Positions 53,927-63,064 of a stretch of 64,000 nt of DNA are shown piece by piece. Below the pieces are notes generated by a model. The model searched no databases and had not been told where the DNA came from. It worked only from the letters and a program-made list of their open reading frames with translations. Origin of the DNA: Lacrimispora saccharolytica (GTDB taxonomy: Bacteria; Bacillota; Clostridia; Lachnospirales; Lachnospiraceae); the NCBI GenBank assembly GCA_016899975.1, contig JACJJN010000001.1, forward strand, positions 124,001 to 188,000, read 5' to 3'. A program made the position numbers and the translations under genes. Each line of letters starts with the position of its first letter. Position 1 is the stretch's first letter.

Positions 53927-55797
53927 TCTCTGTCTGTTCTTCCTTTCTTTTTGTGAACTTTTCGGATCGTACTTTTTTTCTTTCCGAAGCGTTTCTCCTT
54001 CGCCATCTCCCTGGGACGGATCAGGCATTTGGGACCGAAACCGATCAGATCCTGCCGTCCGGCGCGCAGCAACGCCTCTTTGACCAGTTCATAGTTTTTC
54101 GGATCCCGGTACTGGATCAGCGCCCGCTGCATTGCCTTCTCATGGGGATTCTTCGGCACATACACGTTTTCCATGGTCAGCGGATGCAGCCCCGTATAAT
54201 ACATACAGGTAGACAGCGTGGAAGGCGTCGGATAAAAATCCTGCGCCTGCTCCGGAATAAATCCCATGTCCCGGATATATTCCGCCAGTTCCACCGCCTC
54301 CGCAAGGCCGCAGCCCGGATGGGAGGACATAAAGTACGGCAGCGCGTACTGATCTTTGTGATGCTTTTTATTGCAGGCGTCAAACCGCTTCAGAAACTGC
54401 TCATACACCGCATGCTCCGGTTTTCCCATAAAATGCAGCACCTGATTGGAAACATGCTCAGGGGCTACCCGGAGCTGGCCGCTGATGTGGTCTTTCACCA
54501 GTTCGTTGAGAAATTCATCCTTCCTGTCCGCCAGCACGTAATCAAACCGGATGCCGGAACGGACAAACACCTTCTTCACCTTCGGCAGGTTTTTCAGCTC
54601 CCGGAGAAGAAGAACGTAATCGGAATGATCCGCCTTCAGGTTCCGACAGGGCTTCGGAAACAGGCAGGCACGGTTTTTACATGCTCCCTTGGTCCGCTGC
54701 TTTTCACATGCCGGAAAACGGAAGTCCGCCGTCGGTCCTCCCACATCATGGATATATCCCTTGAACTCCGGCTCCTGCGTCATCTGCTTCGCTTCCTGCA
54801 GCATGGACCTGTGGCTTCTCGCCTGCACGACCCTGCCTTCATGAAAGGTCAGCGCACAGAAATTGCAGGAACCGAAACAGCCGCGGTTGCTGGTCAGACT
54901 GTATTTGATCTCCGCAAACGCCGGGATTCCCCCAGCCGCGTCGTAGGACGGATGCCATCTGCGCATATAGGGCAGATCATAGACATCATCCATTTCCTGC
55001 TCCGTCAACGGCCATGCGGGAGGATTCTGGACCACATACCCTCTGGTGCCGTAGCTTTCCGCCATGGGCCGCGCCGTATGTGCGTCTGTATTCTGATATT
55101 GGAGCGCAAAGCTTTCCGCATATTTCCGTTTTTCCTGACACACCTCCTCATAGGAAGGGAGGATCAGAGGATTCTCCAGATGCTCCAGGCTCCTGCTCCG
55201 GTAAACGGTTCCGCGGATGAACGTCAGATCCTCCACGGCGATCCCCGCATTCAGCGCGTCCGCGATCTCTACAATCGAATGTTCTCCCATTCCATAGGAA
55301 ATCATATCCGCACCGGAATCCAGCAGCACAGACCGCTTTACCTGGTCCGACCAGTAGTCATAATGCGCCATCCTCCGGAGTGATGCCTCGATGCCTCCGA
55401 GGATGATCGGAACCTTCTTATACGTCCGCCGGATCAGATTTCCATAGACGGTCACCGCGCGATCCGGCCGAAGCCCCATCTGCCCGCCGGGAGAGTAGGC
55501 ATCCGTCTTCCGGTGCTTTTTGGAAACCGTATAGTGGTTCACCATCGAATCCATATTTCCCGCCGACACCAGGAAGGCAAGGCGGGGTTCGCCGAACTCC
55601 GTGATGCTTGAATCTTTCTTCCAGTCCGGCTGTGCCAGGATTCCCACCGTGTAGCCATGGGCTTCCAGCACGCGGCTGATGATCGCCGGTCCGAACGACG
55701 AATGATCCACATAGGCATCGCCGATCACATAGACGAAATCCATCTGACGGATCCCCCTCTGTTCCATTTCCTTTTTTGTTGTTGGTAAAAACGGCAT
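53923..55797 (-). CDS. YgiQ-family radical SAM protein
   Basis: Radical SAM enzyme of 624 residues. N-terminal conserved region with DAYVDHSSFGPAIISRVLEA; radical SAM cluster in RGCFGSCNFCALTFHEGR near 303-320; PYFMSSHPGCGL and QAQDFYPTPSTLSTCMYYTG in the C-terminal half. Length and motifs are typical of YgiQ; reaction unknown. The basic C-terminus (KKKSTIRKVHKKKGRTD) may contact nucleic acid (inference). GAGGAGTAACAAT precedes the ATG. Confidence 0.9.
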   Translation of the reverse strand: MPFLPTTKKEMEQRGIRQMDFVYVIGDAYVDHSSFGPAIISRVLEAHGYTVGILAQPDWKKDSSITEFGEPRLAFLVSAGNMDSMVNHYTVSKKHRKTDAYSPGGQMGLRPDRAVTVYGNLIRRTYKKVPIILGGIEASLRRMAHYDYWSDQVKRSVLLDSGADMISYGMGEHSIVEIADALNAGIAVEDLTFIRGTVYRSRSLEHLENPLILPSYEEVCQEKRKYAESFALQYQNTDAHTARPMAESYGTRGYVVQNPPAWPLTEQEMDDVYDLPYMRRWHPSYDAAGGIPAFAEIKYSLTSNRGCFGSCNFCALTFHEGRVVQARSHRSMLQEAKQMTQEPEFKGYIHDVGGPTADFRFPACEKQRTKGACKNRACLFPKPCRNLKADHSDYVLLLRELKNLPKVKKVFVRSGIRFDYVLADRKDEFLNELVKDHISGQLRVAPEHVSNQVLHFMGKPEHAVYEQFLKRFDACNKKHHKDQYALPYFMSSHPGCGLAEAVELAEYIRDMGFIPEQAQDFYPTPSTLSTCMYYTGLHPLTMENVYVPKNPHEKAMQRALIQYRDPKNYELVKEALLRAGRQDLIGFGPKCLIRPREMAKEKRFGKKKSTIRKVHKKKGRTDRE

Positions 55798-55826
55798 ATT
55801 GTTACTCCTCTTTGTCTCTTCCTTCC

Positions 55827-55852
55827 TAACGGTTCAGCCAGCGGAACCGTTA
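55827..55852 (+). repeat. palindromic module, copy 4 (inside the end of the RsuA-like gene)
   Basis: TAACGGTTC, loop AGCCAGCG, GAACCGTTA: 9-pair perfect stem. It encodes the last residues (GNGSAG) and the stop codon of the RsuA-like gene on the minus strand. Confidence 0.65.
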
Positions 55853-56616
55853 CCGTCCGTTCTCTGCTCCTCGGTCTGTTTCAGCGCCAGAAGTTCCTCT
55901 TCCGTCAGCAGACGTGCCTGCCCCGGCTCCAGTATTTCATCCAGTACCAGCGGTCCCATGGTGAGCCGTTTCAAAAACAGCACTTCCATATCCACCGCCT
56001 CAAACATCCGTTTGATCTGATGAAAGCGCCCTTCCCGTATCGTGATCTTCACTTCGCTGCGCCATGCTTTACCGCCTGCGCCGTTCTCTTCCTCCCGGGA
56101 ACCCAGAATCTCCAGCCGCGCCGGAAGAGTCTTTTTCTCATCGCCGATGTCCAGTCCATCTGCAAAAAGCTCCTGTTCCCTCTGTCCCGGCTTTCCGGAA
56201 ATCACCGCATAGTAGGTCTTGTCCACATGACGCTTCGGTGACAACAGCGCATGAGCCAGCGCTCCGTCATTGGTCAGCAAGAGCAGCCCTTCCGTATCCT
56301 TGTCCAGCCGTCCCACCGGAAACAGATCCTTCCGTGCCGCGTCAGGCAGCAGGGACACCACCGTCCGATCCCGCCGGTCCTCCGTGGCGGAGACCACACC
56401 CTGCGGTTTGTTCAGCATCCAGTATTCCAGTGCCACATAACCAACAGCATTCCCATCCAGCGTCACCGTATCCTCCCCGGGATCCACTTTCTGTTCCGGG
56501 CTCCGAACTGTTTCTCCGTTCAAACAGACACGTCCCTTCCGGATCATCTGCTTTACCTCGCTGCGGGTTCCCGCCTGCATGTCCGACAGATATTTGTCCA
56601 GTCGTAATTTCTTCAT
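55834..56616 (-). CDS. RsuA/RluB-family pseudouridine synthase
   Basis: Protein of 260 residues. S4 domain RLDKYLSDMQAGTRSEVKQM at the N-terminus; catalytic LFPVGRLDKDTEGLLLLTND with Asp in RLD; EGRFHQIKRMFEA. Exact uridine target unknown. Start at 56616 overlaps the upstream methyltransferase stop (ATGA). An ATG four codons earlier has no proper ribosome binding site. Its last codons and stop lie in a repeat module. Confidence 0.92.
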   Translation of the reverse strand: MKKLRLDKYLSDMQAGTRSEVKQMIRKGRVCLNGETVRSPEQKVDPGEDTVTLDGNAVGYVALEYWMLNKPQGVVSATEDRRDRTVVSLLPDAARKDLFPVGRLDKDTEGLLLLTNDGALAHALLSPKRHVDKTYYAVISGKPGQREQELFADGLDIGDEKKTLPARLEILGSREEENGAGGKAWRSEVKITIREGRFHQIKRMFEAVDMEVLFLKRLTMGPLVLDEILEPGQARLLTEEELLALKQTEEQRTDGNGSAG

Positions 56617-58082
56617 ACCATCCGCCATCCTGCATAATATTTATTCTTGATCATCGCTCCGGCGATCTTTCCGAATCCCAGCGGAAAACCGTCGGTACAC
56701 ACCAGCACCCAGCCATTCTTTCCGTCCAGTTCCCCTTCGCCGATCCCAATGGTTTCTCCTTTCAGATACCGCAGGATCCGCTCATCTTCCGCCGGAAGAT
56801 CCAGCACAACGTCAAACGTTTCCGGGGTAAGCGCCATAGCCAGCGCCTGAGACGGCTCAAACCGGCCTTTTTTCACAGTTCCGATCCAAAGACCGGTGCG
56901 CAGATAACGGATCCCTTCCGCCGGCTCCATCCCGCTGGAAAGATAATAAACCTGATCCTGCCGGCAGAAAAATTTTCCGGCGTTCCAATCCCGGCGGGTG
57001 TGGGAGAGAAATTCCCGGGCAGATTCCAGCGGATCTTTTCCTGCGTCTGACTCTTTTCTTCCTCTGTTCCGTTTTTGCTGTGCTGCCTGCAGGTTCTGCT
57101 TTTCCTGTTTTCCGGACTTTTTCCGGTTTTCTTTTATCTCCGGATTCCTGCCTGCACCGGACAGCATCTCCCGCTGTTTCCCATCCCCGGATTTTCTGAG
57201 AAGCGCTAGAAAATGTCCCTCTCCTTCCATGCGGTGGGGAAAAATGTGCACACAGTCCGACAGATCCCGTTTTCCGACGGTAATTCCGGGTGCAAACCCT
57301 TCATAAGGCGCCACCGGACAAAGTTCCATATCCGGAAATTCTTCCAGAAACTCATCGATAACCTCTTCGTTTTCCGTCAGGGAAAAGGTACAGGTGGAAT
57401 ACAGCAGATAACCTCCCGGGCGGAGCATCTGCCACGCCTGCCGGATCAGTGTCTTCTGCACCGGCGCATACCAGGACGGACCATGCTCCTTCCAGTAAGA
57501 GATCATCGTCTTCTCCTTCCGGAACATTCCTTCCCCGGAACACGGGGCATCCAGAAGGATTCCATCGAAGAATTCCGGATAGATCTGCGCCAGCCGTCCC
57601 GGCTCCTCCGTGGTCACAAACATGTTTTCCACGCCCTGCATTTCCAGATTTTTCAGCAGCGCTCTGGCACGGGAACTGCTGATGTCATTTGCCACCAGCA
57701 TCCCCGTTCCTTTCAGACGTGCCGCCAGTTCCGTCGCCTTTCCGCCCGGCGCCGCGCAGAGATCCAGGATCCGGTCTCCCTCCTTCACCGGAAGACGGCT
57801 GGCGGGCGTCATTGCGCTTGGCTCCTGCAGATAATACAGCCCTGCATAATAATGAGGATGCTTCGCAGGATTCGCCGCATCCTCATAATAAAATCCGTTG
57901 GATACCCACGGAACCGGCCGCAGGTTCCAGCCGGTCTTCTGCCGGAATTCCTCCACGGAAATTTTTCCCGTATTCACCCGCAGCGCACTGTGCGCCGGAT
58001 GGGAAAAGCTCTCCAGATAATCCGGATACGCTTCCCCCAGCATGTTCTTCATCTGCTCCAGAAATTCCATCGGAAGCTCCAT
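56613..58082 (-). CDS. RsmB/RsmF-family rRNA (cytosine-C5)-methyltransferase
   Basis: SAM-dependent RNA m5C methyltransferase of 489 residues. Motif ILDLCAAPGGKATELAARL (SAM), LDAPCSGEGMFRK and YSTCTFSLTENEEV (two catalytic Cys). A basic spacer of about 310-350, and a C-terminal RsmF/YebU-like domain follow. Likely target is 16S rRNA but the site is uncertain. First gene of a coupled run with RsuA-like. Confidence 0.9.
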   Translation of the reverse strand: MELPMEFLEQMKNMLGEAYPDYLESFSHPAHSALRVNTGKISVEEFRQKTGWNLRPVPWVSNGFYYEDAANPAKHPHYYAGLYYLQEPSAMTPASRLPVKEGDRILDLCAAPGGKATELAARLKGTGMLVANDISSSRARALLKNLEMQGVENMFVTTEEPGRLAQIYPEFFDGILLDAPCSGEGMFRKEKTMISYWKEHGPSWYAPVQKTLIRQAWQMLRPGGYLLYSTCTFSLTENEEVIDEFLEEFPDMELCPVAPYEGFAPGITVGKRDLSDCVHIFPHRMEGEGHFLALLRKSGDGKQREMLSGAGRNPEIKENRKKSGKQEKQNLQAAQQKRNRGRKESDAGKDPLESAREFLSHTRRDWNAGKFFCRQDQVYYLSSGMEPAEGIRYLRTGLWIGTVKKGRFEPSQALAMALTPETFDVVLDLPAEDERILRYLKGETIGIGEGELDGKNGWVLVCTDGFPLGFGKIAGAMIKNKYYAGWRMV

Positions 58083-58120
58083 CTTCTATGTACCTCTTCT
58101 TTCCATTTCCTGTCATTTGC

Positions 58121-58144
58121 AATCGTTCCGTCAGCGGAACGGTT
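58121..58144 (+). repeat. palindromic module, copy 5 (3' of the alarmone synthetase)
   Basis: AATCGTTC, loop CGTCAGCG, GAACGGTT. It ends 2 bases before the stop codon of the minus-strand alarmone synthetase gene (58146). Confidence 0.55.
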
Positions 58145-58145
58145 C

Positions 58146-58958
58146 CTACAATTCGGCAGTTACCGCCTGTGCCCGGTAACCTTCAGCGATCAGATCCAGC
58201 TCCTTATGGAAGCGTTTCAGTTCCTGCAGGTCGTTCAGCCGGTAAATCCGGTAAAATTCATCCTGAATCTTCTCCACCTCCCGTTTGTTGGAGAGTTTAT
58301 ACAGATTCTCGATATTGTTGAGAATGTCTGTGATCAGATTTCTCTGAAGCTGGGAAGAATTCTGTGCGTCCATGATCTCACTGCGCACCGAGGACATCTC
58401 GTTGTCCAGCGCAATGATCGCGTCCGCCGCCGCACTCAGCCTCTGACGGATATGCATCGGTATATTGGCTTTATATTTATACTGCAGCGAATGCTCGATC
58501 GTCGCCCAGAAATCCATCGCCATCGTGCGGATCTGTATCTCCACCTGAAGTTTTTTCGGTCCATTCAGCGTCTGAACGGTATAATAAACGATCAGGTGAT
58601 AACTGCGGTATCCGCTGTCTTTCATATGTTTGATATAATCTTTTTCACTCTTGATCTCAATGTCTGAGCGGCTGCTGATGATCTGTGCAACCCGCTCAAT
58701 ATCCTCCACGAACTGACAGATGATCCGGATTCCCGCGATATCCTCCACCTGCTGCTCCAGCTCCTCCGGCGGAATCTCTTTGCGCTGCATTTTTTCCAGA
58801 ATGCTGGATACGCTTTTCACTCTGCCGCTGACGCTTTCAATGGGAGAATACAGTCCTTTTTCATGATGCTCTTTGATCAGATGATTGAATTTTACCGTGA
58901 GCTCTTTGACCGCCAGTTCGTACGGTTCCAGTATTTCATGCCATAACAGTATATCCAT
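58146..58958 (-). CDS. small alarmone synthetase (RelA/SpoT-domain, YjbM/YwaC type)
   Basis: Protein of 270 residues with a single RelA/SpoT synthetase domain and no HD hydrolase, TGS or ACT. Motifs: SGRVKSVSSILEKM (ATP side), VEDIAGIRIICQF, SGYRSYHLIVYY (G-loop) and LQVEIQIRTMAMDFWATIEH. It makes (p)ppGpp. The C-terminal helices may form the tetramer interface. AAGGAGACTATTGGGGC precedes the ATG. Adjacent to an M23 peptidase. Confidence 0.92.
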   Translation of the reverse strand: MDILLWHEILEPYELAVKELTVKFNHLIKEHHEKGLYSPIESVSGRVKSVSSILEKMQRKEIPPEELEQQVEDIAGIRIICQFVEDIERVAQIISSRSDIEIKSEKDYIKHMKDSGYRSYHLIVYYTVQTLNGPKKLQVEIQIRTMAMDFWATIEHSLQYKYKANIPMHIRQRLSAAADAIIALDNEMSSVRSEIMDAQNSSQLQRNLITDILNNIENLYKLSNKREVEKIQDEFYRIYRLNDLQELKRFHKELDLIAEGYRAQAVTAEL

Positions 58959-58986
58959 GCCCCAATAGTCTCCTTTTCTTTCTCCT

Positions 58987-59826
58987 CTATCGTTTCTGGT
59001 CTTCCAGAATCTGCAGAATGGGATAAGAATTTACGCTCAGCTCTTCCTGATGAGCCGTGCGGATATAGCACCCGAAATGCAGGTGCACCGGGAATTTTCC
59101 TCTGCTTCCTTTCTCTCCATAGCCTGTGTCGCCCATCAGACCCAGGATTTCTCCTGCCCTGACCGTATCGCCGACCTGAAATTCCCGCCCATAGGAATCC
59201 AGGTGCGCATAGTAAAAATATCCTCCGTCTCTGCTCCGGATGCCGATCCGGTAACCGCCAAGGGGAAGCCATCCGATTTTCTCCACGTAGCCGTCGCAGA
59301 CCGACAGCACCGGATAGATTCCTCTCTGCGGCTGCTCTCCGAACACGTCACAGCCTTCATGGATCCGGCTGCCGCCGTAGTTTCTTGGCTCCCCGAAAGA
59401 ATTCTCATAGTAAAAACTGCCGCCGCCCGCATCCTCAGAGGTCAGGGGAAAACATTCCAGCCCGCCGAAGACTGCCCGGTAAGCGTCTGTCATCGCATCA
59501 AAAGCCGCTTCCCGCTTTTTTCCCAGGACTTCCACCGCCCGCACCCAGGTGTCGTACTCCAGCCGGAAGGAATCCGCCGGTTCCAGACGCTCCAGGATCA
59601 TGATCACGGACAACACCTCCATCGGATCACAGGAATATTCCCCTGCGAACTCCTCTGCCTCCCGGAAAATCTCCGGTGTTACCTTCATCTGCCGGAACAG
59701 CTCTGTCTCACAGGTATCTTCGGACAGCGTCCCATAGATTCCCCGGGTCCAGAGAAGATGCAGCAGAAGCGTACAGACCGCAAGCACCGCAGGAAAAACA
59801 GCCGCCGGTTCCCGTTTGCGCATCAT
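58987..59826 (-). CDS. M23-family metallopeptidase (LytM-like)
   Basis: Extracytoplasmic peptidoglycan endopeptidase candidate of 279 residues. N-terminal anchor (about 10-29, AVFPAVLAVCTLLLHLLW), a helical middle region, then LytM catalytic motifs: SRIHEGCDVFG (HxxxD) and PVHLHFGCY (HxH). Both zinc motifs are complete. Start at 59826 (or ATG 59823) has GGAGGGATGGA upstream; the frame extends to 59877 without similarity. Confidence 0.87.
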   Translation of the reverse strand: MMRKREPAAVFPAVLAVCTLLLHLLWTRGIYGTLSEDTCETELFRQMKVTPEIFREAEEFAGEYSCDPMEVLSVIMILERLEPADSFRLEYDTWVRAVEVLGKKREAAFDAMTDAYRAVFGGLECFPLTSEDAGGGSFYYENSFGEPRNYGGSRIHEGCDVFGEQPQRGIYPVLSVCDGYVEKIGWLPLGGYRIGIRSRDGGYFYYAHLDSYGREFQVGDTVRAGEILGLMGDTGYGEKGSRGKFPVHLHFGCYIRTAHQEELSVNSYPILQILEDQKR

Positions 59827-59937
59827 TCCATCCCTCCATCCATTCAATATATGAATGTGAAAAGAAAAATATGCCACTTTTTTTCATTGCCCGGTCTTTT
59901 CCGGCTGCCGGATTTCTCTGCACTGCGATTTTTTCAG

Positions 59938-61386
59938 TTATCGGATCTTTTCCAGGATTTTCAGCAGATACCGATAGGTACGCTCCGTGGAAGAGATGGA
60001 AAGTCTTTCTTCTGTGGTGTGTATATCTTTCATATCCGGACCGAAAGAAATGCTGTCCAGTCCCGGAATCTTCTCGTAAAACAGTCCGCATTCCAGACCT
60101 GCATGGATTGCCTCCACTTTCGGCATTTTTCCAAACAGCTCCTCATAGGCAGAAACCGCAAGCTTCTGCAGCGGCGTATCCGCCCGGTATTCCCATGCCG
60201 GATAAGCGCCCTCCGCGTGGTACTCTCCGCCCAGAAACTCCGTCAGATACTCCAGGCGCTCGCCCAGCGCATCCTTCGCGCTTCCCACGGAACTGCGGAC
60301 GCTGGAAACTGCGGTCAGACAATCCGGTTCCAGTTTCAGGATGCCCAGGTTCAGAGAGGTTTCCACCAGTCCCGGAATCTGTGCGCTCATCTTCTGTACG
60401 CCGTTGGGAAGGTTCATCAGGAAAAACAGGACTTTCTGCATGCTCGCCGGATTCAGTGCCGGAGCCGCGCCGCTTCCCAGCTTCTGAACGTTGATCGTGA
60501 TCCCGTCATCCGAACCACAATATTCTCCGCGAAGCTGCCCCTGCAGTTCCTGCAGATATTCCTGCATCACGGATTTCTCCGCTTCATCGATCACGATCTC
60601 GGCCGCGCAGTTTCTTGTGATCGCATTGTCCTTGCTTCCGCCTTCCAGCTCTGCCAGGGCGTAATCCATGCGCAGATTCAGCCCGTGAAGCAGACGTCCC
60701 ATCAGATTGTTCGCATTGCTTCTGTTTTTGTCGATCTCCGCTCCGGAGTGACCGCCCACCAGTCCGGTAATCTCCACCCGGTACTGAACGCCAGCCACCT
60801 CGTCTCTTCTCACCGGAAGCTTCATGACCGAAGTCATCCCGCCCGCGCAGGACACCGTCAGGATTCCCTCTTCTTCCGAATCCAGATTCAGCAGCATTTT
60901 TCCTTTCAGAGAAGAGGTATCCAGCGCAGCCGCGCCAAGAAGGCCAATCTCCTCATCCGTCGTCACAACCGCCTCCAGCGCCGGATGCGCCAGCGTGTCA
61001 TCCTCCAGGATCGCCATCATATAGGCAACAGCAATTCCATCATCGCCGCCAAGCGTCGTGTCTTCTGCATAAATTTCATCACCATCAACGCCAAGTTTCA
61101 GCGGATCTTTGCTGAAATCATGTGCACTGCCGGGCTTTTTCTCACAAACCATATCACAGTGTCCCTGAAGGATCACTGTCGGCGCATTTTCATAACCAGC
61201 GGACGCTGCCTTTCGGATGATGATATTATTGGAAGCATCCTGCTCCCATGCAAGGCCATGTTCCGCGGCAAATGCCGCCAGATAGTCACTGATCTCCTTT
61301 GTGTTTCCGGAACCGTGAGGGATCTTGGTCAGTTCCTCAAAATAGTAAAACACCCGTTCCGGCTGTAATCCAGTCAATACTCCCAT
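59938..61386 (-). CDS. pepD: aminoacyl-histidine dipeptidase (M20, PepD)
   Basis: Zinc dipeptidase of 482 residues. Metal and catalytic motifs: LQGHCDMVCE (His, Asp), LGGDDGIAVAY (bridging Asp), TTDEEIGLLGA (Glu pair), VGGHSGAEID in the lid domain, and HAGLECGLF. Complete and typical of PepD. It breaks down Xaa-His dipeptides, releasing amino acids for cytosolic use. Confidence 0.95.
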   Translation of the reverse strand: MGVLTGLQPERVFYYFEELTKIPHGSGNTKEISDYLAAFAAEHGLAWEQDASNNIIIRKAASAGYENAPTVILQGHCDMVCEKKPGSAHDFSKDPLKLGVDGDEIYAEDTTLGGDDGIAVAYMMAILEDDTLAHPALEAVVTTDEEIGLLGAAALDTSSLKGKMLLNLDSEEEGILTVSCAGGMTSVMKLPVRRDEVAGVQYRVEITGLVGGHSGAEIDKNRSNANNLMGRLLHGLNLRMDYALAELEGGSKDNAITRNCAAEIVIDEAEKSVMQEYLQELQGQLRGEYCGSDDGITINVQKLGSGAAPALNPASMQKVLFFLMNLPNGVQKMSAQIPGLVETSLNLGILKLEPDCLTAVSSVRSSVGSAKDALGERLEYLTEFLGGEYHAEGAYPAWEYRADTPLQKLAVSAYEELFGKMPKVEAIHAGLECGLFYEKIPGLDSISFGPDMKDIHTTEERLSISSTERTYRYLLKILEKIR

Positions 61387-61476
61387 TGCTATAACCTCCA
61401 GTCTTTCCTGTTCATTGACATTTCAAAAAACTCATCGACATATATATAAAACAAGTTTCATCAAAGGCCGGTTCTC

Positions 61477-62409
61477 ATGAAAAAAACAGGAATATATCTT
61501 ATGATTCCCGCACTTCTTCTCTATATGCTGCTGTTTCCGAAGAAAGTTCTGACAGATTCCCTTGCCGGCCTGGACCTGTGGTTCCACACGGTACTTCCTT
61601 CTCTTCTTCCATTTATGATCCTGTCCAACGTACTGATCGGCGCCAACGTTGTTTCTCAGCTGATGCGCCCATTCTCCGGATTTTTCCGCCATGTGCTCGG
61701 TCTCTCGCCGGAAGGCGGATATGCATGGCTCCTCGGCCTCTTCTGCGGATTTCCCATGGGCGCGCGCCTTACCGGCGACATGTACCGCCAGCACAGGATT
61801 TCCAGAGAAGAAGCCGGCTATCTGCTGACCTTCGCCAATCAGTCCAGCCCGATGTTTCTCTCCACCTACGTTGTCCTTCACGGACTGGGCGACAGTACGA
61901 TGACGCTTCCGGTCTTTGTGATCTTTTACTCCTCAGCATTTCTGACCAGCCTGGTCTTCCGTATTCGAAGCCGGCGGTTTGGCCTGCCTCCTTCGAAGCC
62001 AAAAAAAGAGGTGCCGGAACAGACTTCTTACGGAAACCTGCTTGACACCTCAATCATGAATGGCTTTGAAATCATCACGCGCCTGGGCGGATACATCATT
62101 CTTTTTTCCATCCTCGCCGGAATCGTACTGCAGCTTCCGGCTCCCCTGCGCACCGCAGCGCCCTTCCTGTCCGGACTGACAGAAATCACAACGGGAATCC
62201 ATACGATTTCCGGCATCACGCTGCCTCTGCAGGTGAAATTTACTGCGATCGTCTGCTGTACCGCATTCGGCGGATTTTCAACCGTAGCTCAGACCAGCTG
62301 CATGCTTAATGGCACTGGCCTGTCGATCTTTACCTATCTGAAAGGCAAACTTGTAAATGCCGCAGTCGCCGGGCTGTTATGCCTCTTCGTCTTCGTCGTT
62401 TTCATATGA
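61477..62409 (+). CDS. YlbJ-like integral membrane protein
   Basis: Polytopic membrane protein of 310 residues with 7-8 hydrophobic segments. The sequence LWFHTVLPSLLPFMILSNVL and GLFCGFPMGARLTGD match the nucleoside-recognition/GATE domains of the sporulation protein YlbJ. Function in other species includes spore cortex formation, so a role in sporulation is plausible. The ribosome binding site is weak (AAAGGCC). It is on the plus strand and overlaps the convergent neighbour by 33 bases. Confidence 0.82.
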   Translation: MKKTGIYLMIPALLLYMLLFPKKVLTDSLAGLDLWFHTVLPSLLPFMILSNVLIGANVVSQLMRPFSGFFRHVLGLSPEGGYAWLLGLFCGFPMGARLTGDMYRQHRISREEAGYLLTFANQSSPMFLSTYVVLHGLGDSTMTLPVFVIFYSSAFLTSLVFRIRSRRFGLPPSKPKKEVPEQTSYGNLLDTSIMNGFEIITRLGGYIILFSILAGIVLQLPAPLRTAAPFLSGLTEITTGIHTISGITLPLQVKFTAIVCCTAFGGFSTVAQTSCMLNGTGLSIFTYLKGKLVNAAVAGLLCLFVFVVFI

Positions 62410-63018
62410 AAGCTCTTCGTAGCCTGCTTCCTCCTGTGCGGCCGGCTGCTCCTGTACGGATGCTTCCGGAGCCGGCTGGCTCTGAGGATTCAGCTCGCTT
62501 CTGTTTCTGTTGACAACATCGTAGCACGCCTGCAGAGAGCTTACAAAGCTGTTGTATTTCGCGCCTGCATCGTTCAGGGCATCCGCCATGATCGTGCTCA
62601 GCGTAGCCAGCATCTCATCGGTGTAGGAAATCGCGCTCACACGGATGCTGTTTGCATCGTTGGTCGCAGAATCCAGGATTCCCTGCGCCTGTGTGTTGGC
62701 GTTGTTTACTGTCTCATTTGCCTGAGCGTAAGCAGCCTGCATCACTTCACTCTGCTCTACCATCTCCTGCGCTCTCGCTCTTGCTTCCTCGATGATCGCG
62801 TCTGCTTTCTTCTGTGCATCAGCCAGAATTGCGTCTTTATTGCTGATGATCTTCTGATAACGTTTGATCTCATCCGGAGTTTTCAGTCGAAGCTCACGGA
62901 GCAGTTCTTCCAGCTCCTCTTTATTTACAACAATTTTTGTTGTGGACAGCGGCTGATATTTACAGCTGTCTACGTACTCCTCGATCTCTTCAATAATCTG
63001 TTCAATTCTACTGCTCAT
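62377..63018 (-). CDS. coiled-coil protein next to coaD (labelled V-type ATPase subunit H-like)
   Basis: Soluble helical protein of 213 residues. Long heptad-like stretches (about 62-170) rich in Ala, Gln and Asn (DAQKKADAIIEEARARAQEM) resemble DivIVA or ATPase stalk coiled coils. The N-terminal 60 residues hold a short conserved unit, and the last 45 are acidic, Pro/Gln-rich and likely disordered. Its frequent neighbours are coaD and rsmD; role unknown. No other V-ATPase gene is nearby, so that name is doubtful. Confidence 0.75.
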   Translation of the reverse strand: MSSRIEQIIEEIEEYVDSCKYQPLSTTKIVVNKEELEELLRELRLKTPDEIKRYQKIISNKDAILADAQKKADAIIEEARARAQEMVEQSEVMQAAYAQANETVNNANTQAQGILDSATNDANSIRVSAISYTDEMLATLSTIMADALNDAGAKYNSFVSSLQACYDVVNRNRSELNPQSQPAPEASVQEQPAAQEEAGYEELSYENDEDEEA

Positions 63019-63064
63019 TTTTGTTTCTCCTTATCTTTTCTCTCCACAGCCGAGTCTGCTCCTG

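Noticed and set aside
62377-63018. Genuine V-type ATPase subunit H
   Set aside because: Only generic coiled-coil similarity; no other ATPase subunit genes nearby.
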